In this document: piece by piece, positions 1-5,542 of the stretch
Layout: every line of letters begins with the position of its first letter
Numbering within the stretch: position 1 is the first letter of the stretch
From: an uncultured Bacillota bacterium
GTDB taxonomy: Bacteria; Bacillota; Clostridia; Peptostreptococcales; Anaerovoracaceae
DNA length: 5,575 bases
Direction: 5' to 3'
Assembly: GCA_946410475.1 (NCBI GenBank)
Contig: CAMKAM010000094.1
Coordinates: 1-5,575 of the forward strand
The notes under the pieces: model-generated
The model's database searches: none
The model's input: only the letters and a program-made list of their open reading frames with translations
Told to the model about the DNA's origin: nothing
Translations under genes and position numbers: made by a program

Positions 1-581
1 CTGACGGCTTCCCTTACCACCCTGTAGTTCGTCTCGATACCGATCTCATCGTTGATAAAGGTCGCAGCGCGGCTCTCCGGTATGCCCATCCTGCCGGCGA
101 CGCTGACGGCGTCCATATTCGCTCCCATGAACAGGAACTCCCATCCGTACCTGTCCTGCTGGCGCCTGATCATCTTCTCGACCTCCCTGTAAGTGTACCT
201 GCAGCTGGAGTTTTCCATGCCGTCCGTCGTGATCACGAAGAGCGTCCTCTCAGGTACGTCCTCCGCCCGCGCGTATTTGTGGACGTTACCGATGTGATTG
301 ATGGCTCCACCTACGGCGTCGAGGAGGGCTGTGCTTCCCCTTACAAAATAGTCTTCCCGCGTAAGCTCCTTCACCCTGTCGATCGGGACGCGGTCGTGGA
401 TCACTTCCTGCTCGTGATCGAAGAGCACCGTCGACCAGATGACATTGTCCGAGCTTTTCTTCTGCTCGTTCAGTGTGGAATTGAAACCCCCTATAGTATC
501 TGCTTCCAGCCCCGCCATCGAGCCGCTCCTGTCGATGATGAATACGACTTCCGCTGTCTTTCCTGTTTTTCTATTGTCCAT
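1..581 (-). CDS. VWA-domain protein, 3' end outside window
   Basis: This is the first 193 residues of a von Willebrand factor A (VWA) protein read leftward off the window edge. The metal-ion-dependent adhesion site is complete: DxSxS is seen as D17-R-S19-G-S21 after a hydrophobic strand (VVFIID), the threonine is T84 in GSTALLDAVG, and the later aspartate is D120 in VITTDGMEN. This predicts a cytoplasmic Mg-dependent protein-binding module; no signal peptide or membrane segment is visible. The ATG at 581 is preceded by AAGGGGGAG five bases upstream, so the start is secure. Related clostridial proteins, as I recall them, are about 220-250 residues, so only a short tail is probably missing. The upstream neighbour on the same strand is the macro-HTH gene, a pairing common in Clostridia. 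The partner and biological role are unknown; a TerY-like stress or signalling role is inference. Confidence 0.9.
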   Translation of the reverse strand, partial: MDNRKTGKTAEVVFIIDRSGSMAGLEADTIGGFNSTLNEQKKSSDNVIWSTVLFDHEQEVIHDRVPIDRVKELTREDYFVRGSTALLDAVGGAINHIGNVHKYARAEDVPERTLFVITTDGMENSSCRYTYREVEKMIRRQQDRYGWEFLFMGANMDAVSVAGRMGIPESRAATFINDEIGIETNYRVVREAV

Positions 582-605
582 ATTTTCTCCCCCTTTCGCT
601 TTGAT

Positions 606-641
606 AAAAAATATCGCCATCTCTCTTCTGAGATGACGATA
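606..641 (-). terminator. Intrinsic terminator between macro-HTH and VWA genes
   Basis: Read on the minus strand, a 12-pair stem (arms 641-630 and 623-612, one G-U wobble) with a six-base loop is followed by six T (611-606). This is a standard Rho-independent terminator 42 bases after the macro-HTH stop codon. Only 24 bases separate it from the VWA start codon, leaving no room for a promoter after it. VWA transcripts must therefore pass through this structure, by read-through or regulated attenuation. Confidence 0.8.
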
Positions 642-683
642 CCGCATTATCCGTCTTATATGGTCGCCTGCCGCGCGACATTT

Positions 684-1733
684 TCAGCCGCCGAGTATCG
701 GCTGTTCAAATTTGAACAGGATGTTGTTGATCTCGAATATATCGGTGATCCCGTTCTCGAGGCAGTACTCGATGATTATGTCGAAGATGCTGCTGCGCGA
801 CAGCGCTATGCCTGCCCTAAGAAGCAGATCCTTCGTCTCATCCAGATTCAGTCCCATCCCGACAGCCAAAGCGACGGCAGTCTTCTTCGAGGGGTTGTAA
901 TCCGGATTGCTCCTTATCTTCGAGAACAGCTTTCTGTCTATGTTCGCTTTCTTGTAAACCTCCGTGTCCTCCAGGCCCTTCCTGTCGATCAGCCTGAACA
1001 TATGCTCCTGGAAAGTCTCTTCCTTCTTCCTGAGCATCTCTTCGAGCGAGCCTGATTCTTTGACCGATACCGCCTCCGGGACCGGCGCTATGTTCGCGGC
1101 CGGTGCTATGTTCGCGGCCGGCGCAGCTTTTTCGAAACAGAGATCCTCTGACAGATCCTCTTCCTCAAGACTGTCCCTGAGACTGTAACGGGCTTCCCCG
1201 AGATCCAGATCCGCCGCAAGTATGCATTCCCTGATGTCGCTTACCACGCTCTGCGAGATCTCGAACGTCCTGTCATCGTGGACGACCATCGTCACATCCA
1301 TTTCATTTTCGTCCAGAAATGCTCTGATCTCGCTTACTGCGACATGCAGCGCCAGGTCTTTCGGGAACCTGTAAGTCCCCGTCGATATCAGAGGGAATGC
1401 GATCGACTCGCAGCCGAGTTCCTTCGCCAGAGCAAGCGAATTGCGGTAGCAATCAGCAAGCAGCTCTGCTTCCTTAGCCTTCCCGTCTCTCCACACCGGT
1501 CCCACCGTGTGGATGATATATTTTGCGTCCAGTCCGAATGCCGGCGTCACAGCGGCTTCCCCGGGCATCAGAGGACCGATCTTCCGCCTCGCGTCCCTCA
1601 GCTCCTGCGGACCCGCTGCGTCATAGATCGCCCGGTCGACGCCCCGGCCGACAAAGACCTCCGGATTGGCGCTGTTCACGATAGCATCAGCGCTGACCAG
1701 CGTGATATCGTTCCTTATGATCTCAAACGCCAT
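684..1733 (-). CDS. Macro domain protein with C-terminal HTH-like module
   Basis: This is a complete 349-residue protein. Residues 1-170 form a macro domain that binds ADP-ribose, and in MacroD/YmdB-type members hydrolyses O-acetyl-ADP-ribose or ADP-ribose on acidic side chains. Visible landmarks are DAIVNSAN (N20, N23), the GRGVD loop with D33, YIIHTVGPVW (72-81) and the phosphate loop LISTGTYRFP (115-124). N23 and D33 line up with the catalytically important N25 and D35 of E. coli YmdB, so activity is plausible. R30 stands where YmdB has a glycine. Residues 171-228 are an acidic, then Pro-Ala-rich linker with a duplicated APAANI hexapeptide. Residues 230-349 are a helical HTH-like module (IDRKLFSKIR, NPSKKTAVALA) that recurs after macro domains in Clostridia; what it binds is unknown. 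The ATG has GGAGG six bases upstream. The gene is followed by a terminator and the VWA gene, and is divergent from glsA. Confidence 0.92.
   Translation of the reverse strand: MAFEIIRNDITLVSADAIVNSANPEVFVGRGVDRAIYDAAGPQELRDARRKIGPLMPGEAAVTPAFGLDAKYIIHTVGPVWRDGKAKEAELLADCYRNSLALAKELGCESIAFPLISTGTYRFPKDLALHVAVSEIRAFLDENEMDVTMVVHDDRTFEISQSVVSDIRECILAADLDLGEARYSLRDSLEEEDLSEDLCFEKAAPAANIAPAANIAPVPEAVSVKESGSLEEMLRKKEETFQEHMFRLIDRKGLEDTEVYKKANIDRKLFSKIRSNPDYNPSKKTAVALAVGMGLNLDETKDLLLRAGIALSRSSIFDIIIEYCLENGITDIFEINNILFKFEQPILGG
1084..1119 (-). repeat. 18-base tandem duplication in the macro-HTH linker
   Basis: Two adjacent 18-base units (1084-1101 and 1102-1119) differ at one base, and the first five bases of a third follow at 1120-1124. 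In frame they encode the doubled hexapeptide APAANI at about residues 205-216. The length is a multiple of three, so the reading frame is kept. It looks like a recent slippage duplication that lengthens a flexible linker. Confidence 0.85.
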
Positions 1734-1765
1734 CGCTTACCTCCATTTTCGTTTTCCTCGTCTCT

Positions 1766-1774
1766 ACTATACCA
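1766..1774 (-). promoter_or_regulatory. Likely extended -10 promoter of the macro-HTH gene
   Basis: On the minus strand TGG precedes the hexamer TATAGT (1771-1766), giving an extended -10 element. No good -35 box is seen at 17 bases (TTCGAG at 1794-1789). The transcript would start near 1759-1760 and carry a leader of about 27 bases that contains the GGAGG ribosome binding site. Confidence 0.45.
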
Positions 1775-1809
1775 TATCCAAGCGGCCCCTCGAATACATA
1801 AACCCTTGT

Positions 1810-1839
1810 TTCCCATAGTGCGCACAAAAATGATATAAT
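1810..1839 (+). promoter_or_regulatory. Likely promoter of glsA
   Basis: A perfect TATAAT hexamer (1834-1839) is preceded by TGA, giving an extended -10. A weak -35 candidate, TTCCCA (1810-1815), lies 18 bases upstream. The start of transcription would be near 1846, about 70 bases before the glsA ATG. The leader shows no obvious riboswitch or terminator hairpin. The divergent macro-HTH promoter is about 40 bases away, so one regulator could affect both. Confidence 0.6.
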
Positions 1840-1915
1840 TAGTCCACAGGCCGCAGCGCTTTCGGAACGCCGGCCGATCCAAGACAGCCAACGTAGCATT
1901 GAAGGAGAAAAGAAA

Positions 1916-2869
1916 ATGCCAAACAGCACGATCAACAACGTCCTCTGGACTGCTTACCAGAAAGGACAGACGATCATTCCGTTCGGGAACGTCGCAACAT
2001 ATATACCGGAGCTCGGTAAAGCAAGAAAGAACGCCCTCGGCGTCACGATGCTCACTAAAGACGGGAGGATCTTCGAACTGGGCGATACCGATACAAGATT
2101 CACGATACAGAGTATCTCGAAGGTCATTTCGCTTATCGTAGCTCTCGAGACGTTCGGCATCTCTACAGTGTTCGACCGCGTAGGCATGGAGCCTTCGGGA
2201 GAAGCATTCAACTCCCTCGTCGAGCTCGACCTCAACAGCAACAAACCGTACAACCCGATGATCAACTCGGGCGCGATCACGATCGCCAGCATGCTCCTCG
2301 GCCACGCGGATTTTGAGAGCATGCTCGAAAAGACAAGAGCGCTGTGCCACGACCCGGAGATCGATCTTAACGAAGAGGTCTATGCTTCCGAGACAGCGAA
2401 CATGTCGAGAAACAAATCGATCGCTTACCTCCTGGAGAGCAAAGACATCATCTATAACGATGTAGACGAGAGCCTCGAGCTTTATACGAAGATGTGCTCG
2501 CTGAACGTCACGACGAAGAGCCTTGCCAACCTCGGCATCATCCTCGCTATGGACGGCCTTGATCCCGCAACGGGACAGCAGGTCATCAGAAAGCGCGTCT
2601 GCGAGACAGTCAAAACGATCATGCTCACATGCGGCATGTACGACGGATCCGGCGAGTTCGCCGTCCGCGTCGGTATGCCGTCAAAATCCGGAGTCGGCGG
2701 CGGCCTTCTGTCAGTAGCTGACGACAAGGTCGGCATCGGCATCTACGGACCGTCCCTCGACGAGAAGGGCAACTGCATCGCAGGCCGCCCGATCCTCGAG
2801 TATCTGTCGAAGATGCTGAGACTCCACATATTCGATCCGGACGACATCGTGACAGGAATGGCCGAGTAG
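1916..2869 (+). CDS. glsA: Glutaminase (GlsA family)
   Basis: This is a complete 317-residue bacterial glutaminase, which converts L-glutamine and water to L-glutamate and ammonia in the cytoplasm. It has the serine-dependent, beta-lactamase-like fold of the family and about its usual length (roughly 300-330). The SxxK catalytic pair is S66 and K69 in FTIQSISKV. Other active-site residues known from B. subtilis YbgJ are present in order: Y29, N117 (NPMINSGAI), E159 and N166 (ASETANMSRN), Y190, Y242 (CGMYDGSGEF) and V260 before the glycine run GGG. No truncation or missing key residue is seen. The ATG at 1916 follows AAGGAG eight bases upstream. The gene is monocistronic: its own extended -10 promoter lies upstream, and a terminator downstream separates it from convergent genes. 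It may supply ammonia or glutamate or help acid tolerance; the sequence does not say which. Confidence 0.97.
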   Translation: MPNSTINNVLWTAYQKGQTIIPFGNVATYIPELGKARKNALGVTMLTKDGRIFELGDTDTRFTIQSISKVISLIVALETFGISTVFDRVGMEPSGEAFNSLVELDLNSNKPYNPMINSGAITIASMLLGHADFESMLEKTRALCHDPEIDLNEEVYASETANMSRNKSIAYLLESKDIIYNDVDESLELYTKMCSLNVTTKSLANLGIILAMDGLDPATGQQVIRKRVCETVKTIMLTCGMYDGSGEFAVRVGMPSKSGVGGGLLSVADDKVGIGIYGPSLDEKGNCIAGRPILEYLSKMLRLHIFDPDDIVTGMAE

Positions 2870-2885
2870 CCCCTGCGAGGCAGGC

Positions 2886-2907
2886 GGGATCGGCAGGATC
2901 CGATCCC
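2886..2907 (+). other. GC-rich hairpin just after glsA
   Basis: A perfect 8-base inverted repeat, GGGATCGG and CCGATCCC, encloses a six-base loop. It begins 17 bases after the glsA stop and can extend with one bulge. No T-run follows, so it is not a terminator alone. It may protect the mRNA 3' end or act together with the terminator that follows. Confidence 0.5.
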
Positions 2908-2929
2908 CGCACGATATCACGAAAGAGAA

Positions 2930-2962
2930 AAGATAGCTGCGCAGCCGCAGCTATCTTCTTTT
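2930..2962. terminator. Bidirectional terminator between glsA and the small gene
   Basis: An 11-base perfect stem, AAGATAGCTGC with GCAGCTATCTT, has a six-base loop (2941-2946). On the plus strand it is followed by CTTCTTTTG... starting at 2956, ending glsA. On the minus strand TTTTCTCTTTC follows the stem, so it can also end the convergent 60-residue gene, whose stop codon is about 30 bases away. Confidence 0.8.
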
Positions 2963-2987
2963 GATCCATTTATTCCGCATTATCTGC

Positions 2988-3170
2988 TTACACGGTCTCG
3001 AACTCTTCCAGTTCTTCGCTGTCCTCTTTTGCTTCCCACTTCGCGAGGATCTTCTTCACGATAGGATATGACACGGTCATGTCAAAAGCAAACAGTCCGA
3101 GGTAGACCGCCGCGCAAAGCTTCGCGTGTTTTTTGTAGTTCCATCCCTTGAAATATTCTTTATCTATCAT
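2988..3170 (-). CDS. Small 60-residue protein of unknown function
   Basis: I do not recognise a family. The frame stays open to 3263, but the ATG at 3170 is chosen because AAGGGGGG (3187-3180) sits nine bases upstream and a good promoter lies at 3235-3263, which a longer start would overlap. The protein is basic at the N-terminus (KGWNYKKHAK), has a moderately hydrophobic stretch at about residues 18-35 (LCAAVYLGLFAFD), then a lysine-rich segment, and ends in a strongly acidic tail (EDSEELEEFE). It could be a single-pass or peripheral membrane peptide, but the hydrophobic stretch is short and broken by an aspartate. No cysteine motif or nucleic-acid motif is visible. It has its own promoter and shares a bidirectional terminator with glsA. 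A real gene is likely given its expression signals. Confidence 0.65.
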   Translation of the reverse strand: MIDKEYFKGWNYKKHAKLCAAVYLGLFAFDMTVSYPIVKKILAKWEAKEDSEELEEFETV

Positions 3171-3234
3171 GATACTGCACCCCCCTTGTCTTTCAGATTC
3201 GACTTGCGAGTAACTCTCCCTGTGATTTGAAATG

Positions 3235-3263
3235 ATTCTATCATCGGTCACAGTGCCCGTCAA
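3235..3263 (-). promoter_or_regulatory. Sigma-A promoter of the small gene, inside the DUF1848 3' end
   Basis: On the minus strand TTGACG (3263-3258) and TAGAAT (3240-3235) are 17 bases apart, and TGA before the -10 makes it extended. Transcription would start near 3228, about 58 bases before the ATG at 3170. The -35 and spacer overlap the last codons of the DUF1848 gene. A short palindrome, ATGAT-TCT-ATCAT (3232-3244), overlaps the -10 and could be an operator, though it is short enough to be chance. Confidence 0.7.
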
Positions 3264-4206
3264 CAGACACTGCGGCAGAAATATCCATCACGATCTGGTC
3301 ATCGATCCAGCTGGTCTGCTTCGCCTCCGTCACTCTGTCTGCCGGCAGCGGCCCGCCGATCAGGAACGGCGACTGCGGATCGTGCCTCCTCATGTTTTCC
3401 CTGACCGCCTTCTTGTCGTAGTTGGCGTAGCAGTATCTGCAGAAGTGGGCGCAGGTATTGTAAGCCCCTATGTCGTTCCCCATTATGCAGCCGCACTCCG
3501 GCCTCGCCCATTTCTTCTTCGGGATATCGAGCCCGGTACCGATGGCTTCTTCGAGCACTTCCTTCGTCATGCAGCCGGCCATGTCCCATCCGAACTCCGC
3601 CAGAGCCTGCCTCTCATAGCACCCCCTGATAGTCATCCCATGCCTCCGTCCGCTCTCCGCGATCGCGGCCGCGAGCTTTTCTTCTTCCTCCCTTGTGACC
3701 TGCCCGGCTTCGGGGAAGTTCTTCTTCGTCTTCTCATAAAGATCGATGAAGCTGACCACGGCCTGCCCCGTATATCCTTCAAGCTCCGCGGCCATTTTTT
3801 CGAAAACCTCTATATGGAACTCGATCGGATACTTTTCGGAAATGAATATCGGATCGTAGCGCCAGCTCATAGCTTTCGGACCGACCTTTTCGCTTACTCG
3901 CCTGAAAGCATCCATGACCCGCTCTTTCGGCGGAACGTTCTCTTCTATATCCCGCCCATACGGCGTGATCGTAACGAACCAGAACTGGCGGAAGGGGCTG
4001 ATCTCATCGAGATACGGGATCATCGGGGACGGATCCTTCGTACAGAACGCGAGCACGTCAACGACAGCAGGATCGAGACTGTATCTCGTGACCTGCTCCG
4101 GATAGAAGGGATTGCGGACCATCACGTACCCTTCCCTTATCCTGTTCATGAACCATTCGCTGTAAAAAGCGGGGATGTCGGTCCTCTGCCCCGTGTTGAT
4201 TATCAT
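3241..4206 (-). CDS. DUF1848 family protein, radical-SAM-like cysteine cluster
   Basis: This is a complete 321-residue protein matching the DUF1848 family, whose N-terminus typically reads like the one here (RTDIPAFYSEWFMNRIREG, about residues 8-26), followed by VRNP, DVLAFCTKDP and ITPYGRD. The C-terminal third carries five clustered cysteines: C238 and C240 in PECGCIMGNDIGAYN, then C252, C256 and C259 in TCAHFCRYCYAN. The last three form CX3CX2C, the spacing of radical S-adenosylmethionine enzymes, which suggests a 4Fe-4S cluster. Unlike classic radical SAM proteins the motif sits near the C-terminus. The substrate is unknown. The ATG at 4206 matches the family N-terminus although its ribosome binding site is weak (GTGG/GGTAA upstream). 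The PD-(D/E)XK-like gene ends 64 bases before it on the same strand with no terminator between, so they may share a transcript. Confidence 0.88.
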   Translation of the reverse strand: MIINTGQRTDIPAFYSEWFMNRIREGYVMVRNPFYPEQVTRYSLDPAVVDVLAFCTKDPSPMIPYLDEISPFRQFWFVTITPYGRDIEENVPPKERVMDAFRRVSEKVGPKAMSWRYDPIFISEKYPIEFHIEVFEKMAAELEGYTGQAVVSFIDLYEKTKKNFPEAGQVTREEEEKLAAAIAESGRRHGMTIRGCYERQALAEFGWDMAGCMTKEVLEEAIGTGLDIPKKKWARPECGCIMGNDIGAYNTCAHFCRYCYANYDKKAVRENMRRHDPQSPFLIGGPLPADRVTEAKQTSWIDDQIVMDISAAVSVDGHCDR

Positions 4207-4242
4207 CGCTTACATATTACCACAAATGCCACCGCAAATGCC

Positions 4243-4253
4243 GGATACTATCC
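4243..4253. repeat. Short palindrome upstream of the DUF1848 gene
   Basis: GGATA-C-TATCC is a perfect 5-base inverted repeat about 37 bases before the DUF1848 start. A 12-base direct repeat of CAAATGCC (4223-4230 and 4235-4242) adjoins it. They may be an operator, but both are short, and no clear promoter is visible in this 64-base gap. Confidence 0.3.
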
Positions 4254-4270
4254 CCACGCAGGATGCGATC

Positions 4271-5068
4271 TTACACGATATCGAGCTGCGCGAGTTTTTC
4301 CATAACTGCACCTCTGGTCAATGGATGATCATTCGTCTCATGAGTCAGGATCAGATTCTTCCCCGGGAATATCCCGATCCGTCCATAATTATCCTGCTTT
4401 TCAAACGCATCGACTGCATACTTCGGATCATCGATCAGCCCCTGATGCTCCAGCCAAATGATCCTCCGCTCTTTCGGATGTATGAATTCGAAATCGGGAT
4501 ACATCAGCTTTCTGCCCGATACCAGTATCGTCTCATATTTGAACCGGATCCCAAGATCATACAGAATATCCGCGATCAGCATCTCGCTCTTCGACCTCAC
4601 CTTGATCCCGCATTTCGTCTCGTGTATCAGGCGCTCGCGATGATAGGGATTCTGCCTGTCCGGCTTCTTCTCCCACTCTCTGACGCACACATCATCATCC
4701 AGATAGTAATCCTTCCCGAGCAGTTCCCCGTATTTGAAATCCAGTGGATCATACGGCTTGAGCTTCGAAACACACTTTTCCATCGCCTTGATATTATTCC
4801 TCAATATCGGAAGCCCATGAACGATAGTCTTCTTCTCCATCAACTCCTTGATGACCTCACGATGATAGTCATCATAAGAATCCAAATAGATAGCTAGCGC
4901 CTTTTCTTCATCTTTGACTCTTTGCCGATAATAATCTCCGTCATTGGTCGACAAGACCTGAAGCGAGCCATTCGGAATAACGAGCGATCTACTTTCCATA
5001 AAAGACATCACTCTTTTTTCACTATCGATTTCAGCTTTGATATCTGTAATGATCTTGTTCAATCTCAT
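4271..5068 (-). CDS. PD-(D/E)XK nuclease-like protein, uncharacterised
   Basis: This is a complete 265-residue protein of a type I recognise from clostridial genomes but cannot name. Residues 1-105 are charged and mostly helical, probably coiled coil. Residues 155-245 resemble a PD-(D/E)XK nuclease core: a helix with E162 in VRSKSEMLIADILYD, a strand with the YPDF motif (P191, D192), and the strand IIWLEHQG with E207. The usual catalytic lysine after E207 is replaced (E207-H208-Q209), as in relatives that read WEHFG; the conserved GKNLILTHET follows. It may be a nuclease with altered chemistry or an inactive nucleic-acid-binding relative. No signal peptide or membrane segment is seen. The ATG at 5068 has GAGG eight bases upstream and a near-consensus promoter at 5122-5150. 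Its 5' part is AT-rich compared with glsA (22 of 60 bases are G or C in 4981-5040). The DUF1848 gene follows. Confidence 0.8.
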   Translation of the reverse strand: MRLNKIITDIKAEIDSEKRVMSFMESRSLVIPNGSLQVLSTNDGDYYRQRVKDEEKALAIYLDSYDDYHREVIKELMEKKTIVHGLPILRNNIKAMEKCVSKLKPYDPLDFKYGELLGKDYYLDDDVCVREWEKKPDRQNPYHRERLIHETKCGIKVRSKSEMLIADILYDLGIRFKYETILVSGRKLMYPDFEFIHPKERRIIWLEHQGLIDDPKYAVDAFEKQDNYGRIGIFPGKNLILTHETNDHPLTRGAVMEKLAQLDIV

Positions 5069-5121
5069 ATATTATTCCTCAACTATTGCTCATCATATTC
5101 ACGCCATCTTGTTATTTACAT

Positions 5122-5150
5122 ATATTACCTGTTATTTATTTCCATGTCAA
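5122..5150 (-). promoter_or_regulatory. Near-consensus sigma-A promoter of the nuclease-like gene
   Basis: On the minus strand a perfect TTGACA (5150-5145) and TAATAT (5127-5122) are 17 bases apart, five of six matches at the -10. Transcription would start near 5115 with a leader of about 47 bases to the ATG at 5068. It is the strongest promoter in the window and lies between the 73-base repeats and the gene. Confidence 0.8.
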
Positions 5151-5206
5151 TATTCCTCTCAAAGCACTGCATATTTCATTCAATTCGAATCACATTACAA
5201 CATTTA

Positions 5207-5425
5207 CCTATCCACTTTCCTCTAATACGCATATTGTGGATATCATTTCAACGTCTCAGCCAGGAACGCACTTCCTTCTCCTATCCATTTCCCTCACTTT
5301 TGCAATTAGTGGATATCTTTCCAACGCCTAGGACTGATATACTCCCGCTTCCCCTATCCACTTTCCTCGATTCCACTAATTATGGATATCTTTCCAACAA
5401 CTTCTAGAGAAACATATTTGAAATA
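5207..5425. repeat. Three diverged 73-base tandem units with inverted arms
   Basis: Units begin at 5207, 5280 and 5353, an exact period of 73 bases. In each, the first 47 bases are related: CCTATCCA, then a TTTCCTC-like block, a variable stretch, then TGGATATC and a TTTCCAAC-like block. Adjacent units agree at about 35 of 47 positions, while the remaining 26 bases differ freely. Every unit contains the inverted pair TATCCA and TGGATA separated by 22 bases (seven paired bases in the first unit). A possible fourth remnant is CACTAATTATG, seen in the third unit at 5374 and again at 5449, 75 bases on. The repeats are too diverged to be an ordinary CRISPR array. They could be protein-binding sites on one face of the DNA (73 bases is about seven turns), a series of structured RNAs, or a decayed element. 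Confidence 0.75.
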
Positions 5426-5468
5426 GACCTCCCCTCTCAGAAAAAACACACTAATTATGCTTTTCTAC

Positions 5469-5542
5469 ATCACCAATAGCATTTACGTCCCGGTAATTTC
5501 TCTTTATCACCAATAGCATTTACGTCCCAGTAATTTCTCTTT
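5469..5542. repeat. 37-base tandem repeat, two copies
   Basis: Two adjacent 37-base copies (5469-5505 and 5506-5542) differ at a single base (G or A at unit position 24). Each starts ATCACCAATAGC and ends TAATTTCTCTTT. Near identity points to a recent duplication or active maintenance, unlike the diverged 73-base units beside it. The period is not a multiple of three, which argues against coding. Each unit holds a small TTAC/GTAA hairpin. No further copy follows before the window edge. Confidence 0.9.

Noticed and set aside
684..692. C-terminal Gly-Gly of the macro-HTH protein as a ubiquitin-like tail
   Set aside because: The ending FEQPILGG is the usual end of this HTH-like module in relatives as I recall them; there is no ubiquitin-like fold or partner enzyme here.
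279..1055. 258-codon plus-strand open frame
   Set aside because: It lies opposite the VWA and macro-HTH genes, which have clear families and ribosome binding sites; it has no recognisable domain.
1715..2350. 211-codon minus-strand open frame
   Set aside because: It is antisense to glsA, an unmistakable full-length glutaminase, and is rich in unlikely residues with no domain.
3171..3263. Longer N-terminus (31 extra residues) for the small protein
   Set aside because: It would place the coding start on the -35 box of its own promoter and lacks the ribosome binding site seen before 3170.
3232..4305. 357-codon plus-strand open frame opposite the DUF1848 gene
   Set aside because: It is longer than the true gene but has a low-complexity Arg/Pro/His composition typical of antisense frames, and the opposite strand matches a known family end to end.
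4175..5407. Plus-strand frames of 240 and 161 codons over the nuclease-like gene and its upstream region
   Set aside because: They are antisense to a gene with a strong promoter and conserved motifs. The second runs into the repeats and is Ser/Ile/Phe-rich with no ribosome binding site.
5440..5530. Short minus-strand frames of 22-30 codons through the 37-base repeat
   Set aside because: They lack a ribosome binding site, and the 37-base duplication shifts the frame between copies.
5207..5542. CRISPR array
   Set aside because: The 73-base units agree only about 35 of 47 positions and keep conserved blocks split by variable bases. The 37-base units abut with no spacer. No cas gene is present.
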